DNA of 64,000 nucleotides, taken from Hohaiivirga sp031546825 (lineage in GTDB: Bacteria; Pseudomonadota; Alphaproteobacteria; Rhizobiales; Beijerinckiaceae). The position numbers and the translations under genes were made by a program. This document shows, piece after piece, positions 33,321 through 42,292 of the stretch. Numbering within the stretch: the first letter of the stretch is position 1; each line of letters opens with the position of its first letter. A model generated the notes under the pieces. It saw only the letters and a list, made by a program, of their open reading frames with translations. It was not told the DNA's origin and searched no databases. The stretch covers positions 62,001-126,000 of the forward strand of contig JAVBJU010000005.1 in assembly GCA_031546825.1 (NCBI GenBank). The letters are read 5' to 3'.

Positions 33321-35234
33321 TCACATATCGGAATCGTTGTCATTCCCCTCTTCGGGGTCTCCGCCGGTTTCCACATCCACAACCGGGAGGGGCGCTTCAA
33401 TCTGCCGGTCACGCACATCAATGATTTGCGCTCCTGGAAACTGAGCCAGCACCGCTTGAACCAGCGGATGCGCCGTGGCGGTGTCGCGCCGCTCGAACTT
33501 TTCTCGGTCGCGGACGGAACGCAGGGTCTCTTTCCCCTCCTCCGACGACAGGATGACCACCCAGCGCAACCCGGTCCAATCCTTCAAGATGCGGGTCAGG
33601 TCGTTGGCAAGCGTCCGGCTACCACCGTCAGCAAGCCGAAATTCCAGATGGCCTTCCTCGAAGCGCACGAGATGCACATCGTTTTCGAGAGCGGTTTTCA
33701 AGCCTATGTCGCGCTGCTCTTCAGCATAGGCGACAACATCTTCAAAGCGCCGCAGGCGAATATGGGTGTCAGTGGCACCATCGGCCATGGCAGCCGGTGC
33801 CGCCATGGCCGACGACGCGGAATGCATCATGGTTGCGCCGCCACTCGGTGGCGAGGCAGTATGGCCCATGCTTGCGGTGGGCGCGGACGGCGCATGTTGG
33901 GCCACAGCCCGCACGGCGTCAGCGCCAGCGGGTACCGACGGAGCTGCAACTGAGGAAGCCGCCGCATTCGCGTGATTGCCTCGCAACGCCCGCAAAGCCT
34001 CATCGGGCGTCGGCAGATCGGCGACATAAGCCAGCCGCACCAGCACCATTTCCGCGGCAGCGACGGGCCGAGCCGCCGTCTGGACCTCGGGCAACCCTTT
34101 GAGCAATATCTGCCAGGCACGCGACAGCACGCGCACCGACAGCTTCTGTGCCATATCGACACCGCGGGTGCGCTCCACCTCGGTAACCGACGGATCCTTG
34201 GCGGTTTCCGGCGTCAGCTTCAGCCGTGTCACCAGATGGGTGAAAGAAGCAAGATCGGAGAGAATGACGGCGGGGTCCGCGCCGGAATCGTATTGGTTGC
34301 GCAGGCTGGCGAAAGCAGCGACCATATCGCCACGCATCACCGCTTCGAACAGGTCGATAACCTGGGCACGATCGGCAAGGCCAAGCATGTCACGCACCGT
34401 GTCGGCACGGACGGTGCCGCCGCCATGGGCGATGGCCTGATCAAGTAGTGAGAGGCTGTCGCGGGCAGAACCTTCCGCCGCAAGGGCAATCGCCGAAAGG
34501 GCTGCGGGCTCGGCAGTCACGGCCTCGTTCTCGCAGATGCGGCCCAGATGCGCCATCAGCTTGTCCGCGCCGATGCGGCGCAGGTCGAACCGCTGGCAGC
34601 GCGACAGGATGGTGATCGGAACCTTGCGGATTTCCGTGGTCGCAAAGATGAATTTGGCGTGGGGCGGCGGCTCCTCAAGCGTCTTCAGGAAGGCGTTGAA
34701 CGCCTTCTCGGACAGCATGTGGACTTCGTCGATGATGTAGACTTTATAGCGCGCAGACACAGGCGAATAGCGAATGCCGTCGATGATCTGGCGAACGTCT
34801 TCGACACCGGTGTGGGACGCCGCGTCCATCTCAAGGATATCGACATGGCGCGATTCCATGATCGCTTCGCAATGCACGCCGAGTTGCGGCATGTGAATGG
34901 TCGGCCCGCCCGAGCCATCCGGCAATTGGTAATTGAGGGCGCGCGCCAGAATGCGGGCGGTGGTGGTTTTGCCGACACCGCGCACCCCGGTCAGCATCCA
35001 GGCTTGCGGAATACGCCCGGCATCGAACGCATTCGACAACGTCCGCACCATGGCTTCCTGGCCGATGAGATCATCAAACGTGAGGGGGCGGTATTTACGG
35101 GCAAGAACGCGATATCCGCGCGCATCGGCGGGCGCAGCCGCCGCAACCGGCGCGGACGCAGGCGCGGGCTCGCCCATCAGACTCATCTGATTGGGATCAT
35201 CGGAGTGGTAGGAGCCGGTTTCGTTTTCTTCCAT
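33321..35234 (-). CDS. dnaX: DNA polymerase III subunits gamma/tau
   Basis: Clamp-loader ATPase of the replicative polymerase. From the chosen ATG (35234) it has 637 residues: a short low-complexity leader, the AAA+ Walker A GVRGVGKTTTA at about 83, Walker B VYIIDEVHMLS, sensor 1 FATTEIRKVP and SRCQRFDLRR. The usual four-Cys zinc module after Walker A is replaced by a stretch with one Cys (QLGVHCEAIMESRH), which I recall from other alphaproteobacterial DnaX. An Ala/Pro-rich linker precedes the tau C-terminus. No obvious slippery sequence was seen. Confidence 0.95.
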   Translation of the reverse strand: MEENETGSYHSDDPNQMSLMGEPAPASAPVAAAAPADARGYRVLARKYRPLTFDDLIGQEAMVRTLSNAFDAGRIPQAWMLTGVRGVGKTTTARILARALNYQLPDGSGGPTIHMPQLGVHCEAIMESRHVDILEMDAASHTGVEDVRQIIDGIRYSPVSARYKVYIIDEVHMLSEKAFNAFLKTLEEPPPHAKFIFATTEIRKVPITILSRCQRFDLRRIGADKLMAHLGRICENEAVTAEPAALSAIALAAEGSARDSLSLLDQAIAHGGGTVRADTVRDMLGLADRAQVIDLFEAVMRGDMVAAFASLRNQYDSGADPAVILSDLASFTHLVTRLKLTPETAKDPSVTEVERTRGVDMAQKLSVRVLSRAWQILLKGLPEVQTAARPVAAAEMVLVRLAYVADLPTPDEALRALRGNHANAAASSVAAPSVPAGADAVRAVAQHAPSAPTASMGHTASPPSGGATMMHSASSAMAAPAAMADGATDTHIRLRRFEDVVAYAEEQRDIGLKTALENDVHLVRFEEGHLEFRLADGGSRTLANDLTRILKDWTGLRWVVILSSEEGKETLRSVRDREKFERRDTATAHPLVQAVLAQFPGAQIIDVRDRQIEAPLPVVDVETGGDPEEGNDNDSDM

Positions 35235-35337
35235 CGGGCCTGATCGAACGGGGTGACAGACGGCGGCAAAAACCACACAAAACGCAATCCACGACGACGG
35301 TCCCCGTATCCCGATGGTCGCCGGTCGCATTGAAGGT

Positions 35338-35431
35338 GGAAGGCTGGACGAAAACCCGCTCGGTCTCGTTAGGGCTGCTTCCTTCCGGACCTGACCCGGT
35401 TAGCGAGTGAAACGTCCCTCGCCAACCTTCC
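35338..35431 (-). ncRNA. ffs: signal recognition particle RNA, bacterial 4.5S type
   Basis: Read on the minus strand, the segment contains the universal SRP apical hairpin GTCAGGTCCGGAAGGAAGCA, and the ends pair as GGAAGGTTGG (35431-35422) with CCAGCCTTCC (35347-35338). The predicted RNA of about 94 nt folds into one long hairpin that binds Ffh to target membrane proteins. It lies directly upstream of dnaX, a common location. Confidence 0.95.
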
Positions 35432-35552
35432 GTCGTCTATATGAGGGTTTGCGCAGGCAAAGGCAAGCGGCAGATGCGAATATCACCGGCTTTCCCGCCC
35501 ATTTCCGGCTTACCAATTCTGAAAGCCAACGTGGGAAACCGCCCAAAGAAAA

Positions 35553-35578
35553 CGGATGCCTTCCGAAAAAGGCATCCG
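35553..35578 (-). terminator. terminator of the CoA-transferase/lyase/hydrolase/MFS operon
   Basis: Inverted repeat CGGATGCCTT / AAGGCATCCG with a 6-nt loop, followed on the minus strand by TTTTCTTT, lies 28 bp after the MFS gene. Confidence 0.8.
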
Positions 35579-35605
35579 CAGTTCAGTGCGTCATTTCTGT
35601 GGAAG

Positions 35606-36880
35606 TCAGGACACTTTCGCCCGCGGAACCACGAGCAGCAAAGCTGCCGACAACACAAGGCTTATCTCCATGAGAGCAAAGCCAGCGCCAAACGATCCAG
35701 CATATGCCTGGATCAGGTAGCCGATGGCCATCGGCGCAATGAAGCCGCCGATCTGTCCGCCGGTGTTGATGAACCCGCTGGCAAAACCCATAATCTCGGC
35801 CGGAAGCACTTCCATGGAAATCGCCCAGAACGCGCCAAACGGCATGAAAATGCCAATCGCTGCTGTCAACGTCAGGAAGAAGACACACATCATCGGGTCC
35901 GCGGAGACGAATGAGAAGTACATGAAGACAGCGCCAAGCATGTAACAGGTTGCGACGAAAATCCGTTTGTTTCCGCGGAAAATAAGATCACAAACCTTGC
36001 TCGCAAATATCATCGCTAAGAACGAGAAGAAGAATGGGATTGAGGAAGTGAGCCCCATTTTCACCATTGCGAACTGCCGCGCCTCAACCAGATATGACGG
36101 CAACCAGGACAAGAAGCCCCAGAAGGCAATCCCGAACAGCAGATAAACCACCATCAGCATCCAAAGGCTTGGCGAGGCGATCGCCATGCGCATGGCTGCG
36201 CGCTTCTCCTCGGTGGTGACCACCTTTGCCACTGGCTGGCCAGCCCGAATTTCGGCCAGTTCCTCGGTGGTCATGGAAGGGTGATCTTCCGGTCGGTCAC
36301 GCATATACCACCAGCACAGGATAGCGATTAGAAAACCCGGAATCGCAAACGCATAGAAAACACCGTGCCAGCCCCACAGATGCATCAGCGCGACAACCAG
36401 CAGCGGCGCAAAAGCTGGGCCCAGCGCAATCGAGCAAAGGTTAAGCGAATTGGCGCGCACTTGCTCGTGCTTCGGGAACCATTGGCTGATAATCTTCCAC
36501 GACGCGGGGGGGTGCATGGCCTCACCAGCACCAAAGAGTGGGCGCACGATCAACATTCCTACGAAGCTTCCGGCCATTGCCGTCGCCGCTGTGAAGATCG
36601 ACCACCATGTCAGGGCGAACGTCATCGTCAATCGCGCCCCAATCCGATCGACGAGCAGACCCGCGATAACCTGCAATAAGCCGTAGCCAACGAAGAATGC
36701 GCTCAGCACCATTCCTTTCTGTGCCGCCGTCAGGCCAAACTCAGCACTGATTTGTGGAAGAGCGACAGCAAAATTAACGCGATCGAGATAAGATATTAGA
36801 AAGATAAGCCACAAGATTAGAAGCATTTTGTTGCGAACACGCCATTGAGTAAAAAACATTTTTAACCCCATTTCTGTCAA
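35606..36880 (-). CDS. MFS transporter, anion:cation symporter (ACS) type
   Basis: 424 residues with 12 predicted membrane segments. The opening LWLIFLISYLDRVNFAVALP, then GYGLLQVIAGLLVDRIGAR and RPLFGAGEAMHPPASWKIISQWFP are typical of the ACS family that carries organic anions such as hexuronates, phthalate or tartrate. The start may be the first ATG or the nearby MGLKMFF codon at 36868. It is the last gene of the sigma-54-type operon, so it probably imports the carboxylic acid that the operon degrades (inference). Confidence 0.88.
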   Translation of the reverse strand: MTEMGLKMFFTQWRVRNKMLLILWLIFLISYLDRVNFAVALPQISAEFGLTAAQKGMVLSAFFVGYGLLQVIAGLLVDRIGARLTMTFALTWWSIFTAATAMAGSFVGMLIVRPLFGAGEAMHPPASWKIISQWFPKHEQVRANSLNLCSIALGPAFAPLLVVALMHLWGWHGVFYAFAIPGFLIAILCWWYMRDRPEDHPSMTTEELAEIRAGQPVAKVVTTEEKRAAMRMAIASPSLWMLMVVYLLFGIAFWGFLSWLPSYLVEARQFAMVKMGLTSSIPFFFSFLAMIFASKVCDLIFRGNKRIFVATCYMLGAVFMYFSFVSADPMMCVFFLTLTAAIGIFMPFGAFWAISMEVLPAEIMGFASGFINTGGQIGGFIAPMAIGYLIQAYAGSFGAGFALMEISLVLSAALLLVVPRAKVS

Positions 36881-36889
36881 TTTACTTAT

Positions 36890-37852
36890 TCAGGAAAGCA
36901 CAAGATGCTGCTCTTCCATCCATTTCCGAGCGATAGTGGCTAATTCATCCAGATTGTCGTCCATAATCAGGATATGTGAATTGCCGTGAATGCCGGCTTC
37001 TGGAAGATCTATCCAGGTGACGGGAACGCCCGCGGCCTCAAGCGCACGGCGATAAACCGAAACATTGTCGTAAAATTCGCCCCACCAGGTGCTTCCGGCG
37101 CGGATATTGTCGCCCCAGATGAAAAGATGCGGAATGTTCCGGAGTGCCAGCAGATCGGCACTCTCAAACGTTGGGGCGCCCGAAGGCTCGAATAATATGA
37201 CGCCCGCGACGCGTTCCGGCACAGCAAGCATTGCTTTCAGAACCAACCCACATCCCTGGCTATGAGAGATAATGATGCTTTTGCCGAGCTTGTTCAGAAG
37301 CTCCACATAAGCCGCCTCGGAAAGCTCGTCATTGCAGGTCCAGCGTGGGACAGCCTGCTTCATGAACATATCGAAGGCATGAACCGGGAAGCGTTGACCT
37401 GGCCAGATTTCTCGCTTTGCGTACGACGGACCAAAGCGGAAACTCTCCCACGCCTGCTGCTTCGAGCGGAACTGGGGAGAACCAGCATAGATATTCGGAT
37501 ATTGCGCCCAAGACGCCCTTCCGCGCTCAACCCCATCGCAGACATAGGTATCAAACCCATGATGGAGAAAATGGCTTTGCATCCCAGGGCGGCCATCCGG
37601 CGTATCTTCCCAACTCGCCCCGGTCATGCCACCCCCGTGAACGAAGACCAGCGGATATCTCGCTTTGGGGGCACTCTGCCGAACATATTGGACATACATC
37701 TGGCCGAATTCGAATGCCCCGTTCGGATCAAGGCGAGCTGGTTTTCCGCCTTTGGATAAAACAGCTTCAAAATGAGGAAGTCCTTCAAGAACCGCTTCGC
37801 GACCGCCCACGAAAAAACTACCAATGGCTTTGATGCTGAGATCGTCACCCAT
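36890..37852 (-). CDS. alpha/beta hydrolase
   Basis: 320 residues. The alpha/beta hydrolase fold is shown by the oxyanion strand FVHGGGMTGASWEDTP, the nucleophile elbow SHSQGCG (Ser of the S-x-S-x-G type) and the late GIHGNSH that can supply the catalytic His. No signal peptide is visible, so it acts in the cytoplasm. The ATG at 37852 has AAGGAG upstream and overlaps the end of the lyase gene by eight bases. It may hydrolyse an ester or thioester of the operon's substrate; the exact substrate is unknown. Confidence 0.85.
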   Translation of the reverse strand: MGDDLSIKAIGSFFVGGREAVLEGLPHFEAVLSKGGKPARLDPNGAFEFGQMYVQYVRQSAPKARYPLVFVHGGGMTGASWEDTPDGRPGMQSHFLHHGFDTYVCDGVERGRASWAQYPNIYAGSPQFRSKQQAWESFRFGPSYAKREIWPGQRFPVHAFDMFMKQAVPRWTCNDELSEAAYVELLNKLGKSIIISHSQGCGLVLKAMLAVPERVAGVILFEPSGAPTFESADLLALRNIPHLFIWGDNIRAGSTWWGEFYDNVSVYRRALEAAGVPVTWIDLPEAGIHGNSHILIMDDNLDELATIARKWMEEQHLVLS

Positions 37853-38801
37853 GGCTTTCTCCTTTATTTTTCGGCCAGAAATCAAATTCGGAGTAACTGC
37901 GCGCATTGGCGAGATGGCCCATCAGATTTGGTTGAATTTTCTCGCCTATAAGTTCAACTGCTCTCAGATGGCGGGCCAGATCAACACCGGTCGCCACGCC
38001 CATGCGGTGCAACATGTTGACGGTGTCTTCTGTCGCGGCATTGCCGGCGGCTCCAGGCGCAAACGGGCAGCCTCCCAATCCACCGGCAGCGGTCTCGAAC
38101 CGCGTCACACCACGCTGCAAGCCGACCAGCATGTTGGCAAGCGCCATGCCATGCGTGTCGTGCATATGCAGCGCAATCTCGAGCGTTGGGAACGTCGCGC
38201 GCACAGCATCGATGAGTACGGCGGTTTGAAGCGGATTGGCGACCCCTATCGTGTCACACAGGGCAACATCTCTCGCCCCGCGCTTCACGCCTTCTTCGAT
38301 CAGCCACAGCACTTGTTCCACCGTAATCGCGCCGACGAACGGGCAACCAAATACCGTCGACATCGACAAGGTCACATGCAAACCGGGATAGGTTTTCACG
38401 ATGGTGTCGAGATCGGCCAGCGACTCTTCGTGCGTGCGGTTGATATTCGCCTTGTTGTGGGCGGCGCTTGCTGAGATCACATACGAGATGTGCGAAAGCC
38501 CGGCGGCGTGCGCTGCGGTCGCGCCGCGCAGATTTGGTGCGAGCGCAACGGCATCGAGCTCGAGATTATCCCGCGCGATGCGCTTGAGAACATGCGCGGA
38601 CACGTCCGCCGCATCGGCCATCTGGGGGATGGCCTTGGGGCTGACGAAGGAGGTGATCTCGAAGCTGCGCAGGCCAGCATCAATCAGGCGGTCTATCACC
38701 TGGAGTTTGGTTTCTGACGGGATCCAGGTCTTGATGTTCTGGAAGCCATCACGGGGACATATCTCGGTGAGCGTGACCCGGTCGGGAAGCGGAACCTTCA
38801 T
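37845..38801 (-). CDS. hydroxymethylglutaryl-CoA lyase family protein
   Basis: 318-residue DRE-TIM metallolyase. It begins PDRVTLTEICPRDGFQN (the DRE-like metal and base region), has ALCDTIGVANP, the metal ligands HMHDTHG, and the catalytic Cys loop GGLGGCPFAPGAAGN typical of HMG-CoA lyases. It probably cleaves a 3-hydroxyacyl-CoA to acetyl-CoA plus an oxo acid; HMG-CoA itself is one candidate. GGGAGG precedes the ATG at 38801. It overlaps the hydrolase gene downstream and follows the CoA transferase with 12 bases overlap of reading space. Confidence 0.92.
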   Translation of the reverse strand: MKVPLPDRVTLTEICPRDGFQNIKTWIPSETKLQVIDRLIDAGLRSFEITSFVSPKAIPQMADAADVSAHVLKRIARDNLELDAVALAPNLRGATAAHAAGLSHISYVISASAAHNKANINRTHEESLADLDTIVKTYPGLHVTLSMSTVFGCPFVGAITVEQVLWLIEEGVKRGARDVALCDTIGVANPLQTAVLIDAVRATFPTLEIALHMHDTHGMALANMLVGLQRGVTRFETAAGGLGGCPFAPGAAGNAATEDTVNMLHRMGVATGVDLARHLRAVELIGEKIQPNLMGHLANARSYSEFDFWPKNKGESHG

Positions 38802-38812
38802 GATTACCTCCC

Positions 38813-40009
38813 TCACATCACGCCATCGGTGGCGAGCTTAACGAGATCGTCTGCGGTTAAACCAAGCAGTTCGCCGAAAACTTCCGCGTTGTGCTGCCCG
38901 AGCATCGGCGAAGGCGTGCGAATGCCGGTCGGCGTTTCGGTCAGTTTGATATGCGCGCCAGTGAGCTTGAGGCTGCCTGCGCTGGGGTGCTCAACATCGA
39001 CGAACATCTCGCGCGCACCTGCGATGTGCGGATCAGCGACGATATCGGGAATGGTGTTGATCGGTGCTGCGGGCACACCTGCCGCCAGCATCCGGTCAAC
39101 AATCTCGGTGGCGGCATGTTGGGATGTCCAGGCTTCCACAATCGGCTTGATTTCGGCGTGGCGCTGGACGCGCTTCGGATTTTTATCGAAGCGCTCGTCA
39201 TCGGCCAATTCCGGCTGGCCAATCACATCGCATACCAGCCGCCACAGCTTGTCGTTGGCAGCACCGATGACGATATCGCCATCCTTCGCTTTAAAAGAAT
39301 CATACGGATAGCAGGATTCATAACGGTTACCGATGCGCTCGGGAACGCGCCCGGCGGTCAGGTAGATCTGGGTGATGATTTCAAGGCTGGCGACAACTGA
39401 ATCGACCAGCGCGACATCCACCTTCTGCCCTTCACCGGTGGCATCGCGGTGGCGCAATGCGGCGAGGATGCCGATGGCGGCGGAAAGGCCCGCCAGAACG
39501 TCGCCCATTGCCGTGCCTGAACGCGTAGGCTCACCGCCTGGCCAACCGGTAGTGCTCATCAGCCCGCCCATCGCCTGAGCAATAATGTCGTAGCCGGGGC
39601 GCAGCCGATAGGGGCCGGTGTGGCCGAAACCGGAAATGGCGCCATAGACCAGGCGCGGGTTGACCTTGCGCAGGTCTTCCCAGCCCAGACCGAGCTTTTC
39701 CATGGTGCCTGGGCGATAGTTCTCAATAACCACATCCGCCTTGCGAACAAGATCCAGAAAAATCTCGCGGCCCTTGCCCTTGAGATTGAGGGTGACGCCC
39801 TTCTTGTTGCGGTTGAGGTTCATGTAATAGGCGCTCTCGCCGTTCTGGAACGGCGCAAACTGGCGCGAATCGTCACCGATTCCGGGCTGTTCGATCTTGA
39901 TGATCTCCGCCCCCATATCAGCCAGCATCATCGTGCAGAACGGCCCGGCGAGAACACGCGTGAGGTCGAGAATGCGCAGCCCGGCCAGGGCACCTTGAGT
40001 CTTTTGCAT
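38813..40009 (-). CDS. CaiB/BaiF family (family III) CoA transferase
   Basis: 398 residues. The N-terminal LAGLRILDLTRVLAGPFCTM, MLADMGAEIIKIEQPG, LNRNKKGVTLNLK and the catalytic Asp region SGTAMGDVLAGL are diagnostic of family III CoA transferases (formyl-CoA, succinyl-CoA:glutarate or citramalate types). It would activate the acid imported by the MFS carrier to its CoA ester for the lyase. It is the first gene after the predicted sigma-54 promoter, whose expected transcription start lies about 30 bp before the ATG. Confidence 0.93.
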   Translation of the reverse strand: MQKTQGALAGLRILDLTRVLAGPFCTMMLADMGAEIIKIEQPGIGDDSRQFAPFQNGESAYYMNLNRNKKGVTLNLKGKGREIFLDLVRKADVVIENYRPGTMEKLGLGWEDLRKVNPRLVYGAISGFGHTGPYRLRPGYDIIAQAMGGLMSTTGWPGGEPTRSGTAMGDVLAGLSAAIGILAALRHRDATGEGQKVDVALVDSVVASLEIITQIYLTAGRVPERIGNRYESCYPYDSFKAKDGDIVIGAANDKLWRLVCDVIGQPELADDERFDKNPKRVQRHAEIKPIVEAWTSQHAATEIVDRMLAAGVPAAPINTIPDIVADPHIAGAREMFVDVEHPSAGSLKLTGAHIKLTETPTGIRTPSPMLGQHNAEVFGELLGLTADDLVKLATDGVM

Positions 40010-40049
40010 GGGTCTTGTCCTTAGTTTTCAAAACTGTCGAACAAGGATT

Positions 40050-40065
40050 AGCAAGGACCGTGCCA
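40050..40065 (-). promoter_or_regulatory. sigma-54 (-24/-12) promoter of the catabolic operon
   Basis: On the minus strand TGGCACGGTCCTTGCT matches the RpoN consensus TGGCACG-N4-TTGCW at every informative position, with the GG and GC elements correctly spaced. It is about 40 bp upstream of the CoA transferase start, and the neighbouring gene encodes a sigma-54 activator. Confidence 0.85.
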
Positions 40066-40103
40066 AAGCCGGTCATCGGACCCAAAAAACTGAAAAAATT
40101 AAT

Positions 40104-40116
40104 TAAGCTATTGAAA
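40104..40116 (-). promoter_or_regulatory. IHF-like site between activator sites and promoter
   Basis: TTTCAATAGCTTA on the minus strand matches the IHF consensus WATCAA-N4-TTR with one mismatch, in an AT-rich tract between the palindromes and the -24/-12 promoter, where DNA bending would be expected. Confidence 0.4.
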
Positions 40117-40185
40117 CATAAAGATTTAAAAAGCACCGCGCTAAGCTCTGCCGCATGGCGCTCGAAAGGCCAAGGCTCATAACTG

Positions 40186-40199
40186 TACCAAATTTGGTA
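40186..40199. promoter_or_regulatory. upstream activator site 1 (palindrome)
   Basis: Perfect 14-bp palindrome TACCAAATTTGGTA. It fits the pattern TAYCAWWWWTGRTA with the second palindrome 20 bp away, centre to centre. It lies about 120 bp upstream of the sigma-54 promoter. Confidence 0.65.
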
Positions 40200-40205
40200 T
40201 AATCA

Positions 40206-40219
40206 TATCATTAATGATA
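40206..40219. promoter_or_regulatory. upstream activator site 2 (palindrome)
   Basis: Perfect 14-bp palindrome TATCATTAATGATA, sharing the TAYCAWWWWTGRTA pattern with site 1. It overlaps the stop codon of the activator gene. Two helical turns separate the two centres, which fits cooperative binding of an enhancer-binding protein. Confidence 0.65.
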
Positions 40220-42151
40220 CGAACTCCCATTGAGCCGCCGCCACAGACTCATCCGGCTGATGCCCAGCGCCTCCGCCGTCCGGCCCTGATCATTGTGATG
40301 TTCCGCCAAATAGTGCCGCACGATTTGCTCTTCCACGCTGCGCACCATGTCTTTCAGGCCGCCTTCCGGCGCAACCCGCAAAGCCATTTCGCCGGTTGAC
40401 GCCACCTCTGCTCCGGTCACTTCGGGACGCCATATCTGCCCGACCAGGCGCTGCCAGCTCCAATCTGGACAAAGGTTGGCAACCAGCGCCAGCCGCTCCA
40501 TCATGTTCTGCAATTCCCTGAAATTTCCAGGCCAGGAATAGCTGGTTGCGAGTGGCAGCAATATTGCTTCCAACACGGCGTCATAGGGCTTTTCTTTGAG
40601 CATATCGGTCAGCAGGCGCTTGCAGATATAGGGAACGTCCAACACTCTGCTACGCAACGGCGGCACGTTGATGGTGAGCACATTAAGACGGTAGAACAGG
40701 TCTCCACGAAACCGGCCTTCGCGGACATATTGCCCAAGGTCCCTGTTGGTTGCACAGATGACGCGTGTATCGACGGGGATCATCTGATTTCCGCCAATAC
40801 GCATGATCTGCCGCTCCTGCAACACACGCAACAGGCGCACTTGCAAGGCCGGGGTAACCTCCCCGATTTCATCGAGAAAAATGGTGCCCTTATGCGCCAT
40901 CTCAAACAGACCCGCTTTGCCTTGACGTCGGGCACCGGTGAATGCGCCCTCGTCATATCCGAACAATTCGCTTTCCAGCAGCGTTTCGGGAATGGCTGCG
41001 CAGTTGATGGCAACGAATGGCCCTGCCGCATAGGAGCTGGCGCGGTGAATGGCCTGGGCGAAAAGTTCCTTGCCGGTGCCAGTTTCGCCGGTCACAAGAA
41101 TCGTCGCATCCCCTCTGGCATAGATTGCCGCGATATCCTTGGCGGCCTGCATGGTCTCACTGACGGTCAGAATATCGTCGAAGCCGTGGCGTGCGACAAA
41201 GCCCTTCTGTTGCAACTGGCCGCGCAGACGCTGCTCTGCACGCTGAATGCGGCTTCCTTCCGCGAAGGTACAGACAACGCCAACCACCGCATCGCCCGAT
41301 GCAATCGGAACCCGGCTTGCAACCAACATCTTGCCCGACACGTTCAGCAACTCGCCAAACTCGGCCTGTTGTGACCGGCGCACCGCCGGAGCACGGGAAT
41401 TGGGAATGATCTCTCCGATGGGTCGGCCAATCGCCTTGTCGGCGGCAACCCCGAGCAACCGTTCCGCAGTCGGATTAGTGACTACGATATGGTCGTGCTC
41501 GTCGGTCACAATCACGCCTTCGGCGATATTGCTGAGAATGGTGTTGAGCCAGGCGTTGCGCCGATTGAGGCGGCGATGCATTTCCGCAATGTCGCGGGCT
41601 TCGCGCAGCGCCTCGCGCACCGAATGTTCTCCAGCCTCAAGCAGCACACAAGGCAGATCATTTTTCCGGGCCTCGCTCACCACCAACTGTCCGCCGATGA
41701 CCAGATCCGCTTTTTTCAGCCTTGCCAACAACACTTGCCCGGCCAGTTCCTCCCTTGAGTGGTAGACGGTTTCCTCAATCTCAATATCGAGAACACGCGC
41801 AATTTCACGTACGCCGCTGAGCTTCTGGCCATAATTCGGGAAAACGACGTGGCGGACTTCGGCAGCGAAGGGTTGCAACTCCGCCAGCAGGTCGAGCGCC
41901 GAAGTGTTAATTGATAGCACCGGAATATCCTGAATCGCTTCACGCAGATGCGATGCGGTACCGCCCCTGCTCAGCAACACATCGGGCCGTGCAGCCATTT
42001 CACCCACCGACAGGTTTCGTGCTTCATCGAGCACGGCTTCGATGGTGGTGACTTCGCAATTGTATTCCGGTGCCAAGCGATTGGTCAGTTCCGTCAGGGT
42101 CGGATAGGGCGAAACCAAGGTCAGCTTAAAGGAAGCGTCTGCCATCATCAT
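40211..42151 (-). CDS. sigma-54-dependent transcriptional activator, PrpR type
   Basis: 646 residues: an N-terminal PrpR_N sensory domain (about 8-190, with DVLLSRGGTASHLREA and VVFPNYGQKLSGVREIARVL), a PAS domain (about 200-300), a central AAA+ domain with Walker A GETGTGKE (355), the sigma-54 contact loop GAFTGA (402) and Walker B FLDEIG (425), and a C-terminal Fis-type helix-turn-helix (GRTAEALGISRMSLWRRL). PrpR_N domains bind small carboxylic acids in propionate regulators. Three tandem ATG codons (42151, 42148, 42145) are possible starts. It should activate the operon downstream on the same strand. Confidence 0.95.
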   Translation of the reverse strand: MMMADASFKLTLVSPYPTLTELTNRLAPEYNCEVTTIEAVLDEARNLSVGEMAARPDVLLSRGGTASHLREAIQDIPVLSINTSALDLLAELQPFAAEVRHVVFPNYGQKLSGVREIARVLDIEIEETVYHSREELAGQVLLARLKKADLVIGGQLVVSEARKNDLPCVLLEAGEHSVREALREARDIAEMHRRLNRRNAWLNTILSNIAEGVIVTDEHDHIVVTNPTAERLLGVAADKAIGRPIGEIIPNSRAPAVRRSQQAEFGELLNVSGKMLVASRVPIASGDAVVGVVCTFAEGSRIQRAEQRLRGQLQQKGFVARHGFDDILTVSETMQAAKDIAAIYARGDATILVTGETGTGKELFAQAIHRASSYAAGPFVAINCAAIPETLLESELFGYDEGAFTGARRQGKAGLFEMAHKGTIFLDEIGEVTPALQVRLLRVLQERQIMRIGGNQMIPVDTRVICATNRDLGQYVREGRFRGDLFYRLNVLTINVPPLRSRVLDVPYICKRLLTDMLKEKPYDAVLEAILLPLATSYSWPGNFRELQNMMERLALVANLCPDWSWQRLVGQIWRPEVTGAEVASTGEMALRVAPEGGLKDMVRSVEEQIVRHYLAEHHNDQGRTAEALGISRMSLWRRLNGSSYH

Positions 42152-42292
42152 TAATCCCGCGCTCGGTAGAGGCTAATAAACGCCCCATTTCACTCTTCTC
42201 GTCAACGAGACATAAACGATTGTCGCTATATCACCAATGCCATCAATGCCGTGGCAGCCCCCCTTGAGGGCTTGACCGCTATCGAGGTTTCC

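Noticed and set aside
34730..34990. Loss of the zinc-module cysteines in DnaX as a possible defect
   Set aside because: From memory, alphaproteobacterial DnaX proteins commonly show this replaced segment; the Walker and sensor motifs are intact.
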